Shown here piece by piece: positions 24,852 through 33,494 of a stretch of 64,000 bases of DNA. Position numbers and translations under genes: made by a program. Numbering within the stretch: the stretch's first letter is position 1; each line of letters begins with the position of its first letter. Below the pieces are notes generated by a model, which had not been told where the DNA came from, did not search any database, and saw only the letters and a list, made by a program, of their open reading frames with translations. The stretch is from Anaerolentibacter hominis (GTDB lineage Bacteria; Bacillota; Clostridia; Lachnospirales; Lachnospiraceae). The DNA lies in the NCBI RefSeq assembly GCF_032380675.1, contig NZ_JAWDIX010000001.1, positions 248,001-312,000 of the forward strand. The letters run 5' to 3'.

Positions 24852-25790
24852 ATGAATTACAAAGAACAGATCAATCCGGAATTAAAGAAAATCGCCAGAA
24901 ATGTACCCTATAACAAGGTGGTTATAAAGTGTGCCAATATGTTTCAGGCTGTATCCTTCCGTTTAACAAGGATTCCCAGGGAAATTAAGAATCGATGCAT
25001 TACTGTCGAAGGATACAAGGGGCTGAAATATAGGGTGGATATATTTGAACCATCAAATGTAAGAGAAAAGCTGCCCTGTTTGATCTATGTGCATGGAGGA
25101 GCATTCAGCTATAAGGCTTCTGCCCATCACAAAAAGCTTGCATGTATGTATGCATTGAAAGCAAAATGCCGGGTTTATTTTCCGGATTATCATTTGACGC
25201 CCAGATATCCCTATCCGGCTGCGTATGATGATGTTTTGGCGTTATATAAATGCATCATGGAGAAGTCAGAAGAATTTGGTATTGACAGTGAAAAGATTGG
25301 ATTGGCCGGAGATAGCGCAGGGGGATCTATTGCTGCATTGATTTGTAACAATTATGAACATGAAAATTTGAAACAGCCCTGTGCTCTAATGATGGTATAT
25401 CCGTTAACCGGCATAGATATGCAGACGGATTCGATGAAAACGTTTTCAGATACTCCGCTATGGAATGCAAAGAATAACAGAAGAATGTGGTTATATTATT
25501 GTAAGAATTTGAACGCTAAGGATGCATACGGAACTTCTCCAATGCACTGTGATTTGCCTTCAAAAATACCAGATACATATATCGAAACTGCAGAATATGA
25601 CTGTTTGCATGATGAGGGTATCTTATATGGAAAACGCTTGCGGGAAGCAGGGGCGAATGTTGTAATAAATGAAACCAGAGGAACCTTTCATGGATATGAC
25701 TCTGCCTTAAACACGAAAATAGCGATGAGCAATATTGAAAAGCGCATTGCATTTTTGAAGCAAGGGTTCCATGATGGTTCGGCAATCTGA
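24852..25790 (+). CDS. Alpha/beta hydrolase, acetyl-esterase (HSL) type
   Basis: The 312-residue protein has the HSL-family oxyanion motif YVHGGAFSYKA (about 79-89), nucleophile elbow GLAGDSAGGSIAAL (Ser about 155), Asp in ETAEYDCLHDEG and His in RGTFHGYDS. It is a predicted cytoplasmic carboxylesterase acting on short acyl esters; the true substrate is unknown. AAAGGGCGG upstream supports ATG 24852. It overlaps no neighbour and is followed at 23 bases by an unknown gene with its own RBS. Confidence 0.88.
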   Translation: MNYKEQINPELKKIARNVPYNKVVIKCANMFQAVSFRLTRIPREIKNRCITVEGYKGLKYRVDIFEPSNVREKLPCLIYVHGGAFSYKASAHHKKLACMYALKAKCRVYFPDYHLTPRYPYPAAYDDVLALYKCIMEKSEEFGIDSEKIGLAGDSAGGSIAALICNNYEHENLKQPCALMMVYPLTGIDMQTDSMKTFSDTPLWNAKNNRRMWLYYCKNLNAKDAYGTSPMHCDLPSKIPDTYIETAEYDCLHDEGILYGKRLREAGANVVINETRGTFHGYDSALNTKIAMSNIEKRIAFLKQGFHDGSAI

Positions 25791-25812
25791 AAATTGCAGG
25801 GAGGAACGTATT

Positions 25813-26517
25813 ATGAATGCAATCATACGTCAAGGCAACGGGGAGTATTACTGTTCTGCTGTATTTGGCTGTTATGACGACGGCAAAGAAGCGTATAGCT
25901 ACGGTATGTATTATATTGTTTTGAATCAAAATAAGACCAAACTGGTCAAACAGCCTTTGTTTCATCCGGACCGGAGTCAATCGCTGGATAAAATGGTGCT
26001 GATCTTTGATGGAGATCAGACAAACTGGGTAGTGGATGAGAAAGGATTCGGCGGGGTTGATTTCCTTCCGAAGGAAGAAAGCCTGAGGATTGTGGATACG
26101 GGAAGAATCGATGATGACTTGTTGAATAAATGCCTTCAGATGGATTCGTCTGTACAATTTAGTGAGTACAACGAGATAAAAACAGAGCAGGATATGGAAC
26201 GCTTTATGATGGTCACAGGCGGGTTTCATGACGCTGTGATCTCAAAGCTTGAGCAGAAGCAGGATGGTTCAGTCTCTGTGTCATTTGACGGCATTTGGGG
26301 CTGCTCTGTTGAGATTTATTTTCAAGGTGATGTTACTTATTGTACGGAAAGCAGAAATCCGGCTCTCCATGACCCGTACTGGTTTGATGCTTCTGTACTT
26401 ATGGAGAATGGATATTTTATTTTTGTGGACGAAGAAAATGTGAGCGCTGATGTGATCAATGATAATTACTGCTGGTTCAGGGCGAAATCCATGGCCTATC
26501 ATCTTATCCCGGAATAA
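25813..26517 (+). CDS. Hypothetical protein, possibly immunity-like
   Basis: A 234-residue soluble protein with no signal or membrane helix. GGGAGG just upstream fixes ATG 25813. The C-terminal half has GGFHDAVISKLEQKQDG and a run of beta strands, reminiscent of small Imm-type and other FHDxxI proteins, but the likeness is too short for a family call. The N-terminal half has a repeated aromatic pattern (GEYYCSAVFGCYDDGKEAYS). The role is unknown. Confidence 0.55.
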   Translation: MNAIIRQGNGEYYCSAVFGCYDDGKEAYSYGMYYIVLNQNKTKLVKQPLFHPDRSQSLDKMVLIFDGDQTNWVVDEKGFGGVDFLPKEESLRIVDTGRIDDDLLNKCLQMDSSVQFSEYNEIKTEQDMERFMMVTGGFHDAVISKLEQKQDGSVSVSFDGIWGCSVEIYFQGDVTYCTESRNPALHDPYWFDASVLMENGYFIFVDEENVSADVINDNYCWFRAKSMAYHLIPE

Positions 26518-26597
26518 TCTATTGTGCGGAATGGGAACCAGGTGAAACAAGATGGCTGATAACCGGAAAAATATAGATAAATAGGAGGAATCGCAGC

Positions 26598-27188
26598 ATG
26601 TATTCCATGAAAGAGCGAGCCAGAAAGATTCAGGAGTTTTGCATTGCCCAGAATACAGCCAACCCGTTTCAGATATTCAGAGCTGCTGCGGAACAAGAGT
26701 TTATAAGGATACATGGGCCGGAACATCATATATTAGACGGCGCCTGTATTCTGACGGCATTTCGGAATGCAGGAGGAAAAATAGATTTAAAGGAGGCACT
26801 GGCAAAGCTGACGGATCAGGGGATGCAGATGCCGGGCGCCATATGCGGATTTTGGGGTGTCTGCGGATCTGTAACTTCAATCGGGGCGGCCCTTGCCATA
26901 ATTGACGGAACCGGCCCCCTGACGTCTGATTCCACATGGGGAGATCATATGAAGTTTACCTCCGATGCGCTGGCAGTTATGTCAGATGTGGGAGGCCCAA
27001 GATGCTGTAAGAGAAATGCACTTATTTCTATGGGAGAAGCAGTTGATTACATTAATGCTGCTTATCATCTTAGACTGGAACAGGAACAAGTAGTTTGTCA
27101 CTTCAGTCATAAGAATGAACAGTGCATCCGCTCAAAGTGTCCATTTTTCCATGGGCAGCAGGATCTTGTCCTGCGTCAGACCTTCTAA
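26598..27188 (+). CDS. DUF5714 domain-containing protein
   Basis: A 196-residue protein rich in Cys. Conserved blocks are GAICGFWGVCGSVTSIGAAL, TGPLTSDSTWG, GGPRCCKRNALIS and a C-terminal CHFSHKNEQC plus SKCPFF set. Cys spacing suggests a metal or Fe-S site. I recognise the pattern as DUF5714, a family of unknown function found in anaerobes. GGAGG upstream supports the start. Its stop overlaps the stop of the converging corA gene by four bases. Confidence 0.75.
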   Translation: MYSMKERARKIQEFCIAQNTANPFQIFRAAAEQEFIRIHGPEHHILDGACILTAFRNAGGKIDLKEALAKLTDQGMQMPGAICGFWGVCGSVTSIGAALAIIDGTGPLTSDSTWGDHMKFTSDALAVMSDVGGPRCCKRNALISMGEAVDYINAAYHLRLEQEQVVCHFSHKNEQCIRSKCPFFHGQQDLVLRQTF

Positions 27189-28030
27189 AACCATTTCTTT
27201 CTCTTGAAAAACCAAACCATAACACCTACGATCAGGATACTGATTCCGATGACCACCGGATAACCGTACTCCCAGCGCAGCTCCGGCATACCCACAAAAT
27301 TCATCCCATACCAGCCTGCAATTAGAGTGAGAGGCAGAAAAATGACGGTTACTATCGTAAATATTTTCATCAGATCATTCTGATGGATAGCGAGCTGAGA
27401 CTGATAGGCTTCCCGCATCTGCATTACCATTTCCTGCAGGTCCCGGACCGCGTTCAGATACCGGTCTGTACGGGATTTCAGCACGGTAAGGCGTCTGACG
27501 GCGATATCAGATAATAACTGATTATCATTTGCCGCCATTTCATCGAATATGGTATTAAGCTGTTCATAATAGCGTTTGCGCCGGAGCAGCTCCTTCCGCC
27601 ACAGAGCAAAGTGTTTTGGGGTATCCGGTGTACCGGACTCCAGGAGTCGGCTTTCCTCATCGTTTAATGTCTGTTCGAACCGTTCCAGAGAATCCATATC
27701 GCCTTTCAGCAGGCGGCTGAAAAATCGGTACAAAAACAGACCGTTTTCCAGGGAGCCGGCCTCCTGAATGTCCTCGGCAGCTGTCGTTACCGTCTGTGTG
27801 ACCAGATCACTCTCACAGAAGAAAAGAAGATAGTCCCGATCCATATAGATGATTATTTTGGGTGTATCTATCTCATTCCCATGGACGTTATAGTAATTAA
27901 AGGCCAGCAGATTGAAGTCATCAAAGGACTCGAAACTCTCCGCCTCACATGCGTGTATATAGTGAAAGACTTTAGGTTTCATCAGGGAAACGGCTTCATC
28001 CATTCTGGAAAACGGCAATATTTTAAACAT
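27185..28030 (-). CDS. CorA-family divalent metal ion transporter
   Basis: A 281-residue CorA-type channel. A large soluble N-terminal domain of alternating helices is followed by two C-terminal TM helices. The first ends with the YGMNF form of the signature GMN motif, followed by a loop (VGMPELRWEYG), then a second helix and a basic KRKKW tail. It carries Mg2+ (or Co2+/Ni2+/Zn2+) across the membrane as a pentamer. It is somewhat shorter than CorA of enterobacteria. It converges with the DUF5714 gene. Confidence 0.9.
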   Translation of the reverse strand: MFKILPFSRMDEAVSLMKPKVFHYIHACEAESFESFDDFNLLAFNYYNVHGNEIDTPKIIIYMDRDYLLFFCESDLVTQTVTTAAEDIQEAGSLENGLFLYRFFSRLLKGDMDSLERFEQTLNDEESRLLESGTPDTPKHFALWRKELLRRKRYYEQLNTIFDEMAANDNQLLSDIAVRRLTVLKSRTDRYLNAVRDLQEMVMQMREAYQSQLAIHQNDLMKIFTIVTVIFLPLTLIAGWYGMNFVGMPELRWEYGYPVVIGISILIVGVMVWFFKRKKWF

Positions 28031-28202
28031 ATTTCTCCTCCGTCATGTACAGGTATAATATTCATTAGAAATTATACCATAACTGCAAAACATTATGGAA
28101 CCCTCGGAGGGATGTGCACTTCGCGCATTGGAAAAAGGCCTTGGGCCTTATGCGCTCCGGCACAGGTATAATGTCGGCAGACCCATCGGATTAGAACAGG
28201 TC

Positions 28203-28796
28203 CTAAAGCAGCTGTACATGAAATGCTGTTGTCTGAGGGGGAATACTTGCTGTCTGAAAGTTTGCATGGGTTACTCTGACCATCTGTCCGGGCATGAGGG
28301 AGGAAAAACGAATCGGAGCGCCAAAACGATTGGTAAATGTAGTTGCGTTTGTTATGATAAACCGGGTTTGATCATTCCAGTTCCTCGGATTTTCCGTTAA
28401 AATATATCTGTTTTCGAAATCAACCAGGACGATGCGGCCTGTTGTTGCTGAAGGAGATGGCTGAGGCTGAGGGTTTCTCTGAACAGCAACCAGAAAAGCG
28501 TTGGCCTGAGGCGGTATGCTCATTGTCATCTGGGGAGAAATCAGGGCGCTAATCACCATACCACGCTGCAGGCAGCATACACACATGTTCTGCCGGAGTG
28601 TATTAAATATAACAGTACCCCTGTTCAGGTTCAGCCGGATTCTTTGTACATTCATATTATTGCGTCCTGGTACAGTATAAGAAACCAGTATAGACCCGCT
28701 GCCATTGTTCATACACGACACATCTTCGATGACCGCGTTATCAATCCGCATCATGTTTCCTTGGGGAATCATGGTTCTCAAAAGCTCATTAATCAT
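28203..28796 (-). CDS. Hypothetical protein with two similar beta domains
   Basis: A 197-residue protein with two halves. Both end in a matching phrase: MTMSIPPQANAFLV near 91-104 and QTASIPPQTTAFHV at the C-terminus. A Pro/Gln/Ser linker (RNPQPQPSPSATTG) joins them, so an internal duplication is likely. It contains few charged residues and CVCC in the first domain. No signal peptide is visible. I cannot name a family. The gene lies alone between corA and the amidase gene. The spacers on either side (about 170 bases each) hold no other gene. Confidence 0.6.
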   Translation of the reverse strand: MINELLRTMIPQGNMMRIDNAVIEDVSCMNNGSGSILVSYTVPGRNNMNVQRIRLNLNRGTVIFNTLRQNMCVCCLQRGMVISALISPQMTMSIPPQANAFLVAVQRNPQPQPSPSATTGRIVLVDFENRYILTENPRNWNDQTRFIITNATTFTNRFGAPIRFSSLMPGQMVRVTHANFQTASIPPQTTAFHVQLL

Positions 28797-28970
28797 GGAA
28801 TATGACCACCAATTGTTTTACACTATGTTATGCACTTGCTGTTGAAACGTGAGTTTTCGGCGCTTCGATCCTGGCGGCCGGCAATGACGGCGTTTATTGC
28901 TGCATTCCGAATAACGTTAACGGAGAACACCGTATACTATAAAGTAAAGAAGTAGTTACAGGTTATCGGT

Positions 28971-29459
28971 ATGCTTAAAGAAATAGGTTATCAGCGGGAA
29001 GCCGCTCTGCGCTATGCGAAACAATGGGCGATGGGTAGAAATCCCCGCTATCTGGATTTTGAACATCTGGGAGGCGACTGTACAAACTATGCCTCCCAGT
29101 GCATTTATGCCGGGAGCGGCGTCATGAACTATACTCCGGTGACTGGATGGTATTACAACAGCGCATCGGACAGGACGCCAAGCTGGACCGGGGTTCAGTA
29201 TCTCTATAATTTCCTTGTGGGAAATAAATCCGTGGGGCCATATGCGGCTGAGACAGGAGAATCAGGAGCAGTGCCAGGAGATATTGTCCAGCTGGGAAAC
29301 AGCAATGGATTTTATCACAGTCCGGTCATTGTGGCTGTGGATGGCGGGCGCATTTATGTGGCGGCCCACAGTTATGATGCATATATGCGTCCGCTGGATT
29401 CTTATATTTATGAGAAAGCGCGCTTTCTTCACATTCAGGGGGTACGTAACTGGCAGTAA
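28971..29459 (+). CDS. Putative amidase-domain protein (NlpC/P60-like Cys hydrolase)
   Basis: The 162-residue protein matches the putative amidase domain (Amidase_6) over nearly its whole length. The N-terminal REAALRYAKQWA leads to GGDCTNYASQC with the presumed nucleophile Cys, and YHSPVIVAVDGG holds the presumed His. GDIVQL before it is typical of CHAP/NlpC folds. Unlike many relatives it has no signal peptide, so it is either cytoplasmic or released another way. The likely substrate is a peptide or cell-wall amide bond. Confidence 0.8.
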   Translation: MLKEIGYQREAALRYAKQWAMGRNPRYLDFEHLGGDCTNYASQCIYAGSGVMNYTPVTGWYYNSASDRTPSWTGVQYLYNFLVGNKSVGPYAAETGESGAVPGDIVQLGNSNGFYHSPVIVAVDGGRIYVAAHSYDAYMRPLDSYIYEKARFLHIQGVRNWQ

Positions 29460-29486
29460 CAATTTTTACGATTGGAGGATACCGGA

Positions 29487-29635
29487 TTGAAGGGGTTAGA
29501 ACGGTTTATCAGCGCTCAAGAAGAAAGCTACGGCCGGGCGTTGCTATAGTCAGTGACAATCCGGTTTTTCAGCAGGTACTGGATAAATATTTTAATGGGG
29601 AACTGGATGATTTTACTGTCAGGGCATTATCGTAA
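29487..29635 (+). pseudogene. Decayed DUF1810 gene with internal deletion
   Basis: Behind GGAGG (29475-29479), a TTG opens KGLERFISAQEESYGRALL, the N-terminus of DUF1810 proteins, and stops after 20 codons. A different frame then encodes SDNPVFQQVLDKYFNGELDD and ends at 29635, which matches the family C-terminus. The middle of the gene, where the conserved HWMWY-type block should lie, is missing. The gene is dead: both ends survive and the core is deleted. Confidence 0.7.
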
Positions 29636-29651
29636 GAAGGGTTTATCTTGT

Positions 29652-29687
29652 AGGAGATAGCGTCGATGGACATCAATGCTATCTCCT
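29652..29687. terminator. Hairpin, possible terminator
   Basis: AGGAGATAGC (29652-29661) pairs perfectly with GCTATCTCCT (29678-29687). The T run is poor, so it may be a weak terminator. Confidence 0.5.
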
Positions 29688-29757
29688 CTTGTGCTTCGTC
29701 CTGTGTTCAGATAAAATGGGTTCAGGTGAAATTATGATTCAGGCGGGGAGCAGGTCA

Positions 29758-30774
29758 ATGGAACAATACTACTACAACCATATGAATAAACTGGAACAGA
29801 GTGTATATTACGCTATGAGGAACGGGCTTACCTCCTTAGCCCCTTCATTTTTGGTACCCCGGATGGAGAGCAGGGAGCTGACGGAGATCTTTTTCAGACT
29901 GCGGCTGGACTGTCCGGAAATTTTCTATGCAGTTGGTTTCCGCTACAGATTTTACCAGGATTCCGGCAATATTGAGATGATTCCTGATTATCTGTTTGAT
30001 AAATCCAAGGTTAAGGATCATCAGAAAGCGATGGAAGCCCGGGTTGAGAAATTGGTTCGTCCGGTCAGGAGTCTGACGGAATGGGAGAAAGAAGAATTTA
30101 TCCACGATTTCATCTGTTCCAATGTCAGGTACGATAAATTGAAGAAACCATATTCACACGAGATCATCGGACCGCTCGGTCAGGGAGTCGGGGTCTGCGA
30201 AGGGATTGCGAAATCGGTGAAGATTCTCTGTGACGCTCTGGGGATCTGGTGTATCATCGCAGTCTCGGAGGCTAACCCGGAGAAGGAAATCAAATACCGG
30301 CACGCCTGGAATATTGTGCGGATAGGCGGAACGTACTACCATCTGGATGCAACGTTTGACAACAGCCTTGGTTATTGCGGAAGCCTGCGGCATGATTATT
30401 TTAATTTAAGCGACAGGCAATTGTTCAGAGATCATGAGCCGGCTCTCTATGGGGTGCCGGAGTGCCAGGACGGGGATGCCTTTTATTATAAAGTGAAAAA
30501 GCTTTCGTTTACCCGGCAGGAGGACGTGGCGAAACGGGTACTGCAGGCTATCCGAAAGAAAAACTCTTTGCTGTTTCACTGGAGGGGCGGATATCTGACA
30601 AGAGAAGTATTATCAGAACTTATTCAGCTGGTGGAACAGACCGCGGCACAAAAGGAAAAATATGCACGAATCCGGCTGAACTGGCCCCAGGCGGTCTTTC
30701 AGATTGCTTTTGCCGATGAGCTGCCGGGCGAAGAATTAATTGTAGAGCATGCCAACGAAGGAGAGGAAGAGTAG
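29758..30774 (+). CDS. Transglutaminase-like domain protein
   Basis: A 338-residue protein with a transglutaminase-like Cys-His-Asp triad: Cys in GVGVCEGIAKSVKIL, His in YRHAWNIVRIGG, and Asp in YYHLDATFDNS. The N-terminal third is helical, and the C-terminus ends in an acidic tail. No signal peptide is present. Proteins of this class cleave or modify amide bonds, often in peptidoglycan or peptides. ATG 29758 has GGGGAG seven bases upstream; earlier ATGs at 29710 and 29734 are less likely. Confidence 0.82.
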   Translation: MEQYYYNHMNKLEQSVYYAMRNGLTSLAPSFLVPRMESRELTEIFFRLRLDCPEIFYAVGFRYRFYQDSGNIEMIPDYLFDKSKVKDHQKAMEARVEKLVRPVRSLTEWEKEEFIHDFICSNVRYDKLKKPYSHEIIGPLGQGVGVCEGIAKSVKILCDALGIWCIIAVSEANPEKEIKYRHAWNIVRIGGTYYHLDATFDNSLGYCGSLRHDYFNLSDRQLFRDHEPALYGVPECQDGDAFYYKVKKLSFTRQEDVAKRVLQAIRKKNSLLFHWRGGYLTREVLSELIQLVEQTAAQKEKYARIRLNWPQAVFQIAFADELPGEELIVEHANEGEEE

Positions 30775-30811
30775 TAATATCCTTTTATTAAATCCGGCAT
30801 AAAAACGTAGA

Positions 30812-30835
30812 CGAGGCATCGAAACAGATGCCTCG
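30812..30835. terminator. Hairpin between convergent genes
   Basis: CGAGGCATC (30812-30820) pairs with GATGCCTCG (30827-30835) across a six-base loop. It lies between the transglutaminase-like gene and the converging MerR gene. Confidence 0.6.
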
Positions 30836-30849
30836 AAACTTTGTACGAA

Positions 30850-31656
30850 TCAAGTCTCATAACGGATTAAGATCCGCGTGATATATTCTTTCATGTCCTG
30901 AATGGCCATTTCGTTCATTCCCTCCTCATAGGCATAACCGGTTAAAGAAAGACCGTTTTGCTCTGCATAGGCTATAATCCGCGTATAAGTATAGGGCAGA
31001 TTGTCCCAGTCTCCCACACAGAAGGCCATAAGATAATGGCCGGGAGGCATAAAAAACAGTGTATCCTGTCTGACGTTCTGGTCAACTCTTGTGAAAAAGT
31101 AATCGTAATTGTCTAAATTTCCTCCAACCACTTTCTCTATGGAGATCATACTGCCGCAGCCTTTTTTAAAGGTAGAAACTTCCTGGGCTTTATGCAGGTG
31201 CTCCATCAGTGCGGCAAAATCCAGACCGGCACCTGCGGAAACCGGACTTAAGACCATCCATTCCCCCGGACAGGTAATCTGTTTTATTTGATTTAAATCG
31301 GTGTGTTCACAGAGAGACAGCATCTGCTGTTTCTCTGTAAAGATTTCTTTCATCTGATTCAAGTGCCGGATCGCAGCGTCAATTTCTGTGATTTTTTCGG
31401 TAATAAGCCGGTTCAGGGCAGCTGCGGAACAGTGTTTCAGATAATCTTTTATCTCGCCGATGGATACGCCGAGTTCCCGGAGGGCCAGCAGCATCTCCAG
31501 ATCGGGGCTTTGCTGGTAGGTATAGTAGCGGTAACCATTTTTCCCTGTATATGCTGGGGAAAATAGGCCGATCTCATCGTAATAATGGAGAGTTCTCTTA
31601 TTAATGTGATGGAGCCTGGCAAATTGTCCGGCGGTAAAATAGTAATCTGCGTTCAT
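30850..31656 (-). CDS. MerR-family regulator with effector-binding domain
   Basis: The 268-residue protein starts with a MerR helix-turn-helix (YFTAGQFARLHHINKRTLHYYDEIG is the region; key part TLHYYDEIGLFSP) and a coiled-coil dimer helix (about 85-120). A C-terminal domain of the GyrI/BmrR ligand-binding type follows. It diverges from a GNAT acetyltransferase gene, and the gap holds a MerR-type promoter with a 19-base spacer. The likely role is a drug- or metabolite-responsive activator of that acetyltransferase. Confidence 0.9.
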   Translation of the reverse strand: MNADYYFTAGQFARLHHINKRTLHYYDEIGLFSPAYTGKNGYRYYTYQQSPDLEMLLALRELGVSIGEIKDYLKHCSAAALNRLITEKITEIDAAIRHLNQMKEIFTEKQQMLSLCEHTDLNQIKQITCPGEWMVLSPVSAGAGLDFAALMEHLHKAQEVSTFKKGCGSMISIEKVVGGNLDNYDYFFTRVDQNVRQDTLFFMPPGHYLMAFCVGDWDNLPYTYTRIIAYAEQNGLSLTGYAYEEGMNEMAIQDMKEYITRILIRYET

Positions 31657-31671
31657 TTTATAATTCCTTTA

Positions 31672-31702
31672 TTGACTTTACAGTGACTGTATAGTTTATG
31701 AT
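31672..31702 (+). promoter_or_regulatory. MerR-type promoter and operator upstream of the GNAT gene
   Basis: TTGACT (31672-31677) and TATGAT (31697-31702) are separated by 19 bases, the over-long spacing that MerR activators untwist. A dyad, ACTTTACAGT-g-ACTGTATAGT, fills the spacer. The promoter reads towards the acetyltransferase gene, and the MerR gene lies immediately to its left. Confidence 0.75.
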
Positions 31703-31779
31703 ACGAAACAGTAAATGGAATGTCAATAAACAGGAGCCAAAGAACGGTAAGCCGATTCCGGCTCTATATGGAGGTTACA

Positions 31780-32403
31780 ATGAAATCAGAAATCAAAATT
31801 ATTTACCGGCCCTTTGATAAGAGAGATTATAAAGATCTGGAAGAAATTATCAGGAAAACATGGAACTATGACCGGTTTTGCGGACCGAAGACGGCGCAGG
31901 CTATGGCCAGGTTATATCTTGCCAGCTGTCTGTCTTCCCAGGATTTTACCTGTGTTGCGGAGCGGGACGGCCGGGCCGTGGGAGTGATCATGGGCAAAAA
32001 TGAGGAAAAACATCATCCTAAGCTGGGGTACCGTCTGCGCCAGCTTAGAGCCGCAGTATCTATGCTTTCCCGAAAAGATGGGAGACGGACTGCCAAAATG
32101 TTCGGCGGGATCGATAAACTGGACCGGTCTTTGCTGGAAAACTGCGGACGTAAATTTAAAGGGGAACTGGCTTTCTTTGCAGTTGCGCAAAACCAGAGAG
32201 GCACCGGCATAGGGAAGGAGCTGTTCAGCCGGTTCTCAAGATTTATGAAAGATGAGGGAATCAGGTCATTTTATCTTTTTACGGACAGCACCTGTAATTA
32301 TGGCTTTTATGAACACCAGGGGATGAAACGGATCGGGAAGAAGATTTATTCGCCGGAGCCATATGGAAAGGGTGAGATGGAGTTTTATATTTACTGCGGT
32401 TGA
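31780..32403 (+). CDS. GNAT-family N-acetyltransferase
   Basis: A 207-residue acetyltransferase. The acetyl-CoA site is seen in ELAFFAVAQNQRGTGIGKELF (the QxxGxG/A loop QRGTGIG), with a C-terminal FYEHQGMKRIGKK strand typical of the fold. TGGAGG upstream fixes ATG 31780. It is the likely target of the divergent MerR regulator. The acyl acceptor is not known; a drug or amine is possible given the regulator type. Confidence 0.85.
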   Translation: MKSEIKIIYRPFDKRDYKDLEEIIRKTWNYDRFCGPKTAQAMARLYLASCLSSQDFTCVAERDGRAVGVIMGKNEEKHHPKLGYRLRQLRAAVSMLSRKDGRRTAKMFGGIDKLDRSLLENCGRKFKGELAFFAVAQNQRGTGIGKELFSRFSRFMKDEGIRSFYLFTDSTCNYGFYEHQGMKRIGKKIYSPEPYGKGEMEFYIYCG

Positions 32404-32412
32404 AAAAGGGCC

Positions 32413-32443
32413 TTGACTTGAAGTTAACTTTAAGTGCTATGGT
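32413..32443 (+). promoter_or_regulatory. Second MerR-type promoter, upstream of the DUF362 gene
   Basis: TTGACT (32413-32418) and TATGGT (32438-32443) are separated by 19 bases containing the near-perfect dyad ACTTGAAGTT-AACTTTAAGT. The dyad differs from the one at 31672, so a different MerR protein, not encoded in this window, probably controls it. Confidence 0.7.
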
Positions 32444-32485
32444 GAAATAAAATCAAACTATGACATATAGAAAGAAGGATTGAAA

Positions 32486-33304
32486 ATGGATAAAGAGAAG
32501 TCTAAAGTTTATTTCACCAAATCAATCACGGCGGAAGGTCTGATGAACGCCTATCATGCGCTGGAGGGAGAACTGAAGGGCAAGGTGGCAGTGAAAATTT
32601 CTACCGGTGAACCGGGCGGACATAATTTTCTCCAGCCGGCGCTGATTAAGCCTCTGGTGTCCGAGCTAAACGGGACTATCGTGGAATGTAATACAGCCTA
32701 TGACGGAAAACGGCGCAATTCTGCAGATCACTGGCAGGCTATCAGAGATCATGGCTTTATGGACATTGCTCCCTGTGATATTCTGGATGAAGAAGGCGAC
32801 ATGCCTATCCCGGTATCTGGAGGAACTCACCTGGAGAATAACTATGTGGGCGGACATTTCAAGAACTATGATTCGATGCTGATCTTATCCCATTTTAAAG
32901 GACACGCCATGGGTGGTTTCGGCGGAGCGTTAAAAAATATGTCCATCGGTATTGGTTCTTCTTATGGAAAGGCTGTCATTCACGGTGCCGGGGACCCGGA
33001 TAAGATCTGGACAGCGGATCACGATTCCTTCCTGGAATCAATGGCGGATGCAGATAAATCTGTGATGGACTATATGGGCAGAGAGAATATACTGTATGTC
33101 AGCGTGGCGAACCGGCTGTCTGTGGACTGTGATTGTGATTCTCATCCTGCTGAACCGGAGATGGCGGATATCGGAATTTTTTCTTCGATTGACCCGGTAG
33201 CGCTTGATCAGGCATGTGTAGATGCCGTATATCAGTCTGCGGACCCTGGAAAAGCGGCGCTGATTGAGCGCATGGAGTCCAGAAATGCGATTCATACGGT
33301 ATAG
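32486..33304 (+). CDS. DUF362 domain-containing protein, C-terminus cut by an in-frame TAG
   Basis: A 272-residue protein of the DUF362 family: KVAVKISTGEPGGHNFLQP near the start, FKGHAMGGFGGALKNMSIG in the middle, and SIDPVALDQACVDAV near the end. Family members are often ferredoxin-linked proteins of anaerobes. A TAG at 33302 interrupts a frame that continues for 18 codons, AAELGLGNRAYELVSLD, to TAA at 33361; that is the normal conserved end of the family. GAG to TAG is the simplest explanation. AAGGA supports ATG 32486. No 4Fe-4S domain is present in this short form. Confidence 0.8.
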   Translation: MDKEKSKVYFTKSITAEGLMNAYHALEGELKGKVAVKISTGEPGGHNFLQPALIKPLVSELNGTIVECNTAYDGKRRNSADHWQAIRDHGFMDIAPCDILDEEGDMPIPVSGGTHLENNYVGGHFKNYDSMLILSHFKGHAMGGFGGALKNMSIGIGSSYGKAVIHGAGDPDKIWTADHDSFLESMADADKSVMDYMGRENILYVSVANRLSVDCDCDSHPAEPEMADIGIFSSIDPVALDQACVDAVYQSADPGKAALIERMESRNAIHTV

Positions 33305-33378
33305 ACGGCGGCAGAACTGGGACTGGGCAACCGGGCGTATGAACTGGTAAGCCTGGATTAAATATGCAGTAATGAAAT

Positions 33379-33425
33379 ACCCTGAAGACGGACACAGCGA
33401 TGTGAGTTGTTTTCAGGGTGTTTTT
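33379..33425 (+). terminator. Terminator after the DUF362 gene
   Basis: ACCCTGAA (33379-33386) pairs with TTCAGGGT (33412-33419), followed by GTTTTTG. Confidence 0.7.
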
Positions 33426-33494
33426 GTCTGTTCAAATGGAAGGCGAATCGGTATAATAGATACATAATCAGGTGTAACGGATCAGGGAGGATAA

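Noticed and set aside
33302..33304. TAG read as pyrrolysine or programmed readthrough
   Set aside because: No PYLIS-like structure or pyl genes are visible in the window, and a single-base change from GAG explains the site.
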